Positions 50,801 through 59,730 of a stretch of DNA of 64,000 bases are shown here, one piece after another (position 1 is the first letter of the stretch; each line of letters starts with the position of its first letter). Location: contig NC_092583.1 of NCBI RefSeq assembly GCF_037975245.1, forward strand, positions 10,018,764 through 10,082,763, given 5' to 3'. Position numbers and translations under genes: made by a program. Source of the stretch: Apostichopus japonicus (taxonomy: Eukaryota > Echinodermata > Holothuroidea > Aspidochirotida > Stichopodidae). The notes under the pieces are model-generated. The model did not search any database, was not told the DNA's origin, and was given only the letters and a program-made list of their open reading frames with translations.

Positions 50801-52620
50801 TTCCCCTAACTTGCATATAGAGCAAGATTTTCAAAGAATAGTAAATCTGCATGAAGCAATACCTCTCTTGAATATGAGGCTCAAAGCATTCACTCAATAT
50901 TAGGCCTAGATCCCATGATACAACGAAGGCTTAAGCAACTCCAAAAATTTGAACATGCGACACTAGGAGTTGACGACTCTGTGTAGAATAACAATCCTGT
51001 GTTGTTCAATATAATGACATGAAAATTTAATGTAATTTAATACATCTGTGAGAGTATGTTCTACACAACATGTATGTTCTACATGGGTAATACTTTGCAC
51101 AATGTGCCAAACCTGAGGAATGTTGAAAAAAAGGTCTGCCTTGTTGTTACTGAATTGATGTAATGAATTTTTGCAAACAAAATTTCAGATTCCCACTGGA
51201 AGTGCAGGTTGCGTACGGGCGATAGTATCTTTTCAAACTTAAGGTTTTTAATATGCAAAGGATTAGCTTGATCTTTGAACAGCTGTTAATAGCTTGCAGT
51301 GTGACTACATGAGTCAGGAGTGTCAACCTTGATTGAGTAGGATTCCTTGCGACTTAGACGGCTAGGCTATGCACCTCATATTTGTGACCAATCCGATCAG
51401 TCTGTACAGTAATTTCAGTTTGCTATGCAAATACCAAACATAAGCCTACTTATTTCGTACCAGCTCCATTAATAACACTTCAATTAGGAATTCTCTACTC
51501 ATAAGTAACTAAATAAATTGGAAATAAACCTTATCCTAGCCATTGTTGTCAGAATCACAATAGGCCTTACTTAAAGTCTTAAGCCTTAAAGGTAGTCTGT
51601 ATAGGCCCCAAATTATAGCATGCTTTAATTGTTAGAAATTTTAAAAAGTACTTTCCTGGAGGTCTTTACTCTCCAAATTGTTCTCAGACATTCTAAATGA
51701 ACACACAAGATGACTGAGTGTCCCAGTGAGGTAAATTTCATGCAGATTAGTAATAAATAGTTTTAAAAATTTGACCAACGGTGACCATATTTGAATATCT
51801 GACATATTTGGGGCCAATACAGCATACCTTTAAAGGTGGCCTACACCTAACAATAAAACTAACAGTACAGTTTGGCATAGAGCTAGGCTTAAATTCAGCT
51901 GACTGTACTCTTCCAGTCTTCGGTATGTAGGCCTAGACCTAGGCTAGGCCTACATGCCTATGTGGAGCAATTAAAGAGTTACTAATTTACTCCACCTCTA
52001 GCCTGGAATTAAAAATTAGTACCATAGACCTGGGCTAGTTTAGGATTAAGTTATGTAATGTTTCTGAGCAATAGCAATAACATGATACTGTACTAAAGAC
52101 TGGTTAGGCCTAACTCTACTACTATTAGTACTAGCACTACAATTACTAACGTGTGTAATGCCTTGCCCTAACCACACCATAGACCTAGATTGCGGCAAAC
52201 AAGTTGCTGTAACGTAAACGTTACATCCTTATGAAAATCCAATAAGGAAATAAATTGGTGCTGCCCAACTAAAACAATATGATTTTCCACACATTTCCCC
52301 TTACCATTTGATGGCAGAAAAGAGATATATCAAAAGAAATTAGCTCGACGAAAGTATTCACAACACCAGATGTTAATAAATTATGGAAAACCACGGTGAT
52401 TGGGTCATCAAATCATCTGTATTCCAAGTAACATAACACTGACAGACAGTCACACATAATGATAAAATATAGCCGCATGGATTAGTGTGTAATTTTCTAT
52501 ACAAGTTGGAATAATACACAGTTAGTGTAACACTGTAGCACCTGTATATAACTTGTGCGAGTTAGCGCAGGTCAGTCAGTTCAAGCAAAGTCATTTCACG
52601 GAATGTGGGGGCGGTATCAA
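47880..52620. other. Non-coding stretch; foldback fragment and AGGCCTA cluster
   Basis: A diverged foldback copy is at about 50215-50364. From 51360 to 52150 the word TAGGCCTA and close variants are frequent (for example 51930-51960). I saw no defensible exon; a strong minus-strand donor (ATG|gtaagg) at about 52302-52307 is noted separately. Confidence 0.4.
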
Positions 52621-52657
52621 AACTTTTCTCTCATAGCCGTATATTCTAAATATACCG

Positions 52658-52728
52658 TTTTGCCGAGAAAACATGTACAGAGCCGTATATTCTAAATATA
52701 CGGCTCTGTACATGTTTTCTCGGCAAAA
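52658..52728. repeat. Perfect hairpin, 34-bp arms with 3-base loop
   Basis: The left arm 52658-52691 (ttttgccgag...gtatatt) is the exact inverse of 52695-52728, with loop cta. The word gccgtatattctaaatatac of the hairpin tip also occurs just upstream at 52635-52655. No flanking duplication was seen. Confidence 0.95.
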
Positions 52729-52880
52729 CATTTGTGTGACCGAATATTCTAACAGGATATTTCCAGAGAAAATAATTGCAGTCTATTTATAAGATGGGAA
52801 TGGAAGCGAATGTGCAATAGTTAACGGATTCCGTTAATGAGAAGAGTGAACCCAAATCCATCTAACCTTTTGAGCACAGG

Positions 52881-53679
52881 CAGCGGCGTAACCAGATTTT
52901 TACATCACCAAGCACCGCTTTGCGCTTTCTGCGTGGGGTACGGGGCCCAGCCATAGGACCTCTGATTGGTCCAAGAGCGAAGGCCCTGGAAACTAAACGA
53001 TATAGTGGACTTGAGGCTTCAGCTGCTTTCAAATTTTATTCAATCGGCGGAGATATTAGTCCTGTAAAATTGTATTAAATTTTTCAAAATACTGAATAGC
53101 CTTATATTGATTCGTTAGGTAGAAATTATTCAAGTAGGTATATAATTAACTCAAAATAGAAGTTAAATATTTCGATATTTCAATATTTCGATATATTTCA
53201 ACATTTCGGTTAGGCATATAGTCTAACAGCTGATACGTCTGTGTGAGTTCACACGTGCGATGTTGAAATAACGTAATATATCATGCTGCAGCTTCCAATT
53301 AGCAATATCGGATTAACTTCGGACGGTCGATAAGATGTATAAAGTTATAAACATACACAATAACAAGCATTGTAGCGATTATCTCGTTGGGTAGTGTGTG
53401 TGGTGAGGGGATGAGAATGGGGGGGTGTCTCGTAGCGATGACAGAAAGCAAAATTATGGGATACGTTTAACTTGAGACGCAATTGGCTGGTATTAATTTG
53501 AGAATTCCCGTCAATTACGGATTAACGTCAACCGCGAACTGTATTAACTGAGCCATGTATTTGGCAATTTTCGTCCAACATTTTTTTTGGCTCACCACTG
53601 TCATTTGGTGGCAAGTGGGGGGGTGGGTATTTTCTGCGGATACCTCCCCCTGCCCACACCCCCGCTAGTTACGCTACTA
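52881..53679. mobile_element. hAT-like element with AGCGGCGTAAC ends
   Basis: It starts CAGCGGCGTAACCAG and ends, inverted, TAGTAGCGTAACTAGCG. Flanks agcacagg (52873-52880) and aacacagg (53680-53687) match at 7 of 8 bases. Inside the right end is a CCCCCTGCCCACACCCCC tract. Length 799 bp with no transposase seen. Confidence 0.85.
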
Positions 53680-53687
53680 AACACAGG

Positions 53688-55334
53688 ACACAATTTTCTC
53701 TTGAAATCACAGTGACGCAGGACGTTATATTTGTACGTGACATCGGCAAATCTAGTCATAGTTTTACGTATTCAATACGGAAACGCTGACAGAAATCACA
53801 AAACGAACCTATTATGTACCAGCAAGGTGGTGTAACGCATGACGAAACAACAATGCATACACAATCCTTGGTGATAGCCTATACTTCTCAGTATAGCCTA
53901 GTAGGCTACTACCGATGAAGAATGGGGATGATGGCGCTTGTCATTTACAGATCACTAGCCCGTTCGCGTACAAGTTACGCGGTACAGTGGAGACAGTTAA
54001 ATTTCTTTCTTACATATGATGAAAATACAAGAAAACAATGGTACCGTATACTTCAAGAATCCAGCCACGAGCACGAACAACTACAGCGATTAGACGAGTA
54101 ATTCATAAAAACGAATCAGCGGCTAGATTAATCAATTACAACATATCTATTTTTCGTTTACTTTTTAGGGGGAGTGGTATCATGGGCAGAACTGCAAGGC
54201 CGAGGGGCATGAGGAAAGGGAGGGGGCTGGACATTTCTTTCTCAAGCACAGATACCTTCGGTCAGAGGTTGTAGTAGGCTACTGAATCGTACATTCATAG
54301 GAATTATCACCGAAAGCGTAGTTGGAAGTATTGATGCATGGAGGGTATATGCATAAAGGGCGCTGATTGGTTTAGAAGTAACATGTGATTTAACAATACA
54401 CTGAAAGCTATAGGTCTCTCACCACAATTAATTGTTCCGTTGACTTACACACTAAACTTGTCACTTTCAAGTCCTGCCAAGGCATAGATAGAAGGTTTCA
54501 ACTGGTGTATCCTACCCACCACACGATAGCTGAGATCATGGCCTATCATGGCACTCACAAACTTTCATATCATGACCGTTTAGATTTTGAGATAGAAGAG
54601 GAGCAAGTTTAGCATACTGAACCCCCACCCTTCCATGATCCATCTGCTCGCCCGGAGTAATATCATCACATTTAACCAAAGATTTTCTAAAATGGTTTAT
54701 ATCACCTTCGATCCTTCCCTACTTTCACACCATCTGTACTTTAAATTATGCTCTTTCATATAAAGGCAGAAAAAACGATGACAGTAGCTGATAACATACT
54801 TAAACAAGCTTTACCTGACTACCTGATGTACTTTTACCTCTTTTCTCTGACAATGGTTAACCTTTCGAGCAGATGTACACTAATCTAATTGTGGTGCGGT
54901 ACCTATATAATATACAGGCTGTATTATATTTATACAGGTGTGAAACGAGTTTGGGGAGGCTCAGGGCCCTCTCTTCCGGAATGTTTTTAGCACTAGTAGC
55001 GGCAAACTTGATTTTGTTCAAAACAAGGTAAAATATGCCGGTACAATGAGTTGAACATGCTTCGCGCGAGGACATTCCTTATACTTCTTACCGAAGTTTG
55101 CATTATGTATATTAATCAGAACCTCAGTGATGCGGGAACTCACGAGAATCGATTGGCAAATGGAATCTTGTGATTTCTTCTGAAAACTTCTGGCAATTTT
55201 CATCGTGCTAAACGTTTTGTGTCAATACCTGATAACCTACGACTGTTTTAAATGAAAGCTTATATCCACACGTATCATGACATATACCTTGGGAGAGAGT
55301 ATCGTCGCAAAATACATTAGTTGAACGGCAGATT
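53688..55334. other. Non-coding stretch, no gene seen
   Basis: Small frames around 54038-54274 and 54857-55203 carry no recognisable domain. Confidence 0.35.
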
Positions 55335-55338
55335 TTAA

Positions 55339-55660
55339 AGGGTGTGATGACTCGAGTAAATAGAAACGTCTCATGCCGGTAATTTGACCTAGTTTCGAAT
55401 GAGGTGTAACAGAAGTGTTAAACACCACCATCGATCCCAGAAATTACACACACAGCTTACTACCGTCGGTAATTAGACACTAGTGTACAGTCAGTACATA
55501 CAGCTGCAGTCAATACCCACATCACAGTATACAAACGATACAGCGATGGACATCTCAGGTCCAGCTAGAGATAACAAGGTATCACGTTTCATTACTGTCT
55601 GCATTTTGTAGCGACACGAACAAAACGTCACTTGCAAGCAACGGAAAGTTATCTTTTTCA
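55339..55660. mobile_element. TTAA-site element, truncated inverted relative of 10290-10640
   Basis: Read on the minus strand it matches the copy at 10290-10640 over about 320 bases (for example gcatgccggtaatttgacct-type text and ttgtagcgacacgaac). The intact end abuts TTAA at 55335-55338. The opposite end stops about 40 bases short of the TIR. Confidence 0.7.
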
Positions 55661-55954
55661 TAATCAGTCCATAATCAGTGGTTCATGTGAAGGAGGGGGG
55701 GGGCAGGGAGTGGGGTTGCAATGAGATATTTGAACTCCTCATATTTGCATCTTGTTTAACAAATTAACCTTGCCTCCTATATAAATTGTCCAACAGCTAG
55801 CAAGATCTAACCATGCAGAAAGATGTTAAAGGGCATTGACCTTTCGATGACTGAATTAGATAAATAAAGTTAGGAATCTGGTGCTCTTGATGGTTCCCTT
55901 CTCTATATATCCTAATTGCAATGATTCCACAGATTGTTTTCCATTATTTGTGAT

Positions 55955-56215
55955 TGACCTGACATTGACCTTTGACATCCACTAGAAACGACAAGATTTA
56001 ATACTCAATATGAGATATCGTCAAATCTGGTACTATGAGATGTCCCAAAATTTTTGTCCTTTAGCTACCATGCTTTTCCGGAGTTTGACCTCTGATGACC
56101 TCTGGCATACACTAAAGAAAATAAAGGGGTTCATCAAGTCAAAGTGGATTATCCACATGCTTTAGTGGAGAATATTGTCCAAGTTTACAAGTTGACCTTT
56201 GACTTACAGAGTTCA
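55955..56215 (+). repeat. TGACCTTTGACC-type repeat, diverged copy
   Basis: It contains cattgacctttgacatcca, atatgagatatcgtc and gttgacctttgacttac, echoing the repeat at 34260-34945. A truncated SINE follows within 30 bases. Confidence 0.45.
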
Positions 56216-56242
56216 TCTAGTCAATATTCGGTTCATCTAGTC

Positions 56243-56440
56243 GGTTCGAGTCACTCCAAGATTAATGTATGTCTTCCAGTTACAGAGTTGTTGACAATTG
56301 ACAATTCATAATCATGGACGTTAAATATGAATGTAAGAGACTGACTTCGGTCAGTTTGCGGCTTTGATATGCCAATGAGGCTTCTTCGCGAGTTCCTGCT
56401 TGCAGGAGGATCTAAAATACATACATACACACATACATAC
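56243..56440 (+). mobile_element. tRNA-derived SINE, copy 3 (5'-truncated)
   Basis: It begins at the B box GGTTCGAGTC (56243-56252) and continues with the same body and ATAC tail as copy 2. The A box and head are missing. Confidence 0.88.
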
Positions 56441-56676
56441 ATACAATATGGAGTATCCACATACTAGATTTGACATACATCCAAGATTCCATTCATTAAA
56501 TATTGTGTTTACCAGATTTTCATAACTAATCATGCAAAATATATATATGGTTTCACCATAGCATATAATTATTAAATATTGAACTTAAGTTCATTTTATA
56601 CTTTTTTATTTGTTGCAAGTTTCTGTTCCAAGCATTTTAACCTCGTTCTTGCTAGCTGTTTTTGCTTCAGCTTTAA

Positions 56677-57078
56677 GGCCCGGTCACACTACAGCGATAT
56701 TTTATCGGAATACGGTCCGATATTTCCGATTTTAGGCCGTAGAGTGAGGTTTGTGGTAGTGAATGTAATTAATGCAGTGGAATATTCGAATACCTATTCC
56801 AAATCTGAGGGGTTCTGGAACGGACTACATTCTGAAGTGACGTCACATCGAAAAACGATAAAAATCGGAAGAGAAATCGGATAGCTATCCGATAAAGGAA
56901 ACGGAGTCAATATCAAAAGTTAGGAGAGGGCTATTCCACATCGGAATGGCTCAACAGATAGCAAATCAGGTCCTTTATCACTGTGGCTAGAAGACCCGAA
57001 CGAAAAACAGGCTGTTTCGATTCCTCCGGGAAAATCGGATAGTATTCCGATAAAAAATCGGTATAGTGTGACCGGGCC
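56677..57078. mobile_element. TTAA-site MITE with GGCCCGGTCACACTA ends
   Basis: Both ends read GGCCCGGTCACACTA inward. TTAA flanks both sides (56673-56676, 57079-57082). Inner TIR-like repeats of tatcggaata/tattccgata occur at both ends. Length 402 bp. TTAA duplication suggests the piggyBac superfamily. Confidence 0.82.
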
Positions 57079-57082
57079 TTAA

Positions 57083-58218
57083 CTCTGTTGCTGATGTAAG
57101 TTGACACAAAATAATCCAATCGATCTGTCATTAGGACACATATTTCCAAAGAAAGGATTTGGGGTCGGATCTTCGACGAGAATAGATGAAGTACAACGTT
57201 ATTCTCAGTAGATGAAATCGTTTTCATGTGTGGTTAGAAAACAATTTATAGATTGTCCAGAAAGTCAATCAAACAACCCCACCTTGCCTTGACAAAAACA
57301 AAACAAAAACAAACATAAAAACAAAACATGAAGAAGAAACAAACAGACTTTCAAAACAGAGAATTAAAACATAATTCTTAAATGGCAGAATTGGATTTCT
57401 TCCAAACTTTGCTGCTCAAAGTTTGCGTTAACTTGACCTTTTTGATCTAATCGCAAAACCCCATGGCTATGGAGCCCCCCCCTCCACTCCTCTTTGGCTA
57501 CACTTTACAAAAATATAAATAAACATCTGGTGGTGTTATACGAATTGTATGCAAACAACAAGTATAGAAATATGTTTTGCGTTATAAGACAAAAACTGGC
57601 ATAAAATAAATGAGATTGAAATTAACAAAAGCTTATTGATAATGACAGATGCTTTTAAAAGCTATGATTATAACACAACAGACAATTTTAAAAGGAATGA
57701 CATAAATAATATAGTAAAATAGAATTCTGTATAAACAAACAAGATTGCTAGTACTTAATCTTACACCATAGTAATGGTTAATATGCAGTTTACCACAATT
57801 AAATTAGCAAAATACACAAAAAAATATTTTATAATAAATCAATACAAAGGCACCTATTTCAATGGGTTAATCTTCATTAGCTTTAAAAATCATTTGAATG
57901 AGCTAAACAGGAAATATTTTATCCATTATCGCATCCCGAAAAGTTAGCAAAATAGGCAAATTGCTATACAATATCGACAGATGTATGGCAATTTTTTTTT
58001 TTTTTTTTTCAGAGCGTGCAAAACTGCTGCACAAATTTTGAAGATTAAAATTATTCTCTGATAAGTACTTATATAATACAGCATTGATTTATGTAAGAAG
58101 AGTTCTGTTTCATTTGGCACTTGGTTGGCATGAACATAAAATTGAAAAATTGACAATGAAATTTTCCATGTTGAAGCTTGGCAAATGGGTGCAATCAATA
58201 GAGCAATCTTTATAACAT

Positions 58219-58310
<92 letters not shown>

Positions 58311-58394
58311 TGATAAAGAATCAGGACTGCAAGGAGAGTGCTCTATGCTATAATAGCAGAGCCTAAATATATAAGTATATGCCTTGGTAAGTAC
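57083..58394. other. Non-coding stretch with long AT array
   Basis: AT-rich throughout. An A/C-rich run lies at 57288-57340 and the AT array at 58220-58311. No exon seen. Confidence 0.45.
58220..58311. repeat. (AT)n microsatellite
   Basis: About 92 bases of alternating AT with one interruption near 58267. Confidence 0.95.
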
Positions 58395-58530
58395 AGCTGT
58401 ATATATATAATTGAAAACCGTAATGAGTTGGAAAATCAAGAACAGTGAAAAAACTTCCAGCCTCGACCGGGATTCGAACCCGGGCCTCCCGCTTTGTACG
58501 CGGACACCCTAACCACTAGGCTATGGACGC
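58395..58530 (-). mobile_element. Second SINE-like repeat with a tRNA-like head
   Basis: On the minus strand 58530-58458 reads like a tRNA: A box TAGCCTAGTGG (58523-58513), an anticodon-like arm CCGC-loop-GCGG and a perfect B box GGTTCGAATC (58480-58471). The 5' GCGTCCA does not pair with the 3' end, so it is not a working tRNA. A T-rich body and a short AT tail follow, as in a SINE. Confidence 0.65.
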
Positions 58531-58534
58531 TGAT

Positions 58535-59299
58535 TGTATGTCCAGAGGTTCCAAACCGGTAAGGTAGGTCGTAATTCCACCGGAACCGTTTGTCACCTGT
58601 ATCGAACAATACTAGTTCTGTTTTTGGTGACATATTTTGCCAAATTGTCAAATAGAATACTCTTTGATCATTGAACAGGTTGATAGTACTATATTGTAAA
58701 CACTAAAAACAAATATCAATTCCTCAGACTACAAAACTAATTAACTGTGCTTAAACAAAATCTCCAGGTATCCCCCTCCCCCGCTGCTGCTCCCACTAGG
58801 CACACCTTCCCCTTAGCTGGGTGTCCCTCCTGTTCATTTTCAAGTCACAATATCCCATGGCTGCATGTTTCTTTTTTTTCTCTCTCTTTAATTTCTTCAA
58901 AGTAACTAGTTTTTGGCTGTATCACTTTGAAATTAAATGTCTCTTTTTTGAAAATAAGAACAAAAGAGTCAAATATCAAGAACATAGAGCTGCTAATACC
59001 ATGTCACAGAGGGATCCCTTTGGGTATCTGACACAGATCTCTCGCTCCAATGACAAATTACTTGTTACCTCTGGTATGTCATCTCTTTTCAATACTTCAA
59101 GTCAGGTTAACTTGTATTAAACACTCAGTTTTACAATTGATATATTACCTCAAACAATGACATATTTCCATGGTTTCACCAAGAGTACATACATCTGTAA
59201 TTAAACAATTCCAATGGAGTGCATTTGAATTTCTGGTCCTTTCTGCCAGCGGTGTTCCAAGCATTTTTACACTGTTTCTGGTTTTCTCATTTTTCCCCT
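58535..59299. other. 3' flank of the methyltransferase gene, probably including its 3' UTR
   Basis: Minus-strand transcription from the terminal exon would run through here. Apart from a possible ATTAAA at 58887-58892 I see no feature. Confidence 0.4.
58887..58892 (-). promoter_or_regulatory. Possible poly(A) signal ATTAAA of the methyltransferase gene
   Basis: The minus strand reads ATTAAA about 410 bases after the stop codon. It is the common variant of the polyadenylation hexamer. I have no transcript evidence and such hexamers occur by chance in AT-rich DNA. Confidence 0.2.
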
Positions 59300-59730
59300 T
59301 CAATTCTGCTTTGTTGCTGTGATTACCTGACATGTATAATCCAATTCCTCAACTCTGTAATCTTTGATAATGACATCGGTGAAATTGTTTGCCTTCAGTT
59401 GCTCCATATACTGATCAGGGTTGTACTGCTCCTCTCGCAGGAAGCCCCTCTGTTCGGCTAAGTTAAGCGAGACTTTGTTGAGAGCTGTTATCATCTTACC
59501 GTTTGGTTTGAGAACCCTCAGGATACCTTTGAGTACCGTCTCCCTATCCTCCCAAAAGTAATAACAGTTGCTGTGGTAGACTTTATCGATGCTGTTGTCT
59601 CTGTATGGGAGGTCAGCTACATCTCCTAGAGTGAGTTGGACTTTGCCGGAAGCTACTTCTGCTTCTAACAGATTCATAGCTTCGGCCATCATAGCTGGAG
59701 AAAAGTCAATACCATAGACCTTTCCCTCAC
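59300..59730 (-). CDS. Methyltransferase exon 3 (terminal coding exon)
   Basis: 431 nt with acceptor caccccacag. It completes a glycine codon with exon 2 (G|GT) and runs 143 codons to a stop. It holds the acidic D of VYGIDFSP, GDVADLPYRDNS, the YHSNCYYFWED helix, LRVLKPNG and the C-terminal strands ending QVITATKQN. It is the longest clearly protein-like reading frame in the window and has no frameshift. Confidence 0.9.

Noticed and set aside
56579-57227. Two opposite-strand frames sharing KARSHY(S/T)D and LSEY.PIFP text
   Set aside because: The shared text is the translation of the inverted terminal repeats of the TTAA-site element at 56677-57078.
58458-58530. Functional tRNA gene on the minus strand
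   Set aside because: A and B boxes are good, but the acceptor ends do not pair and an AT-tailed body follows, so a SINE head fits better.
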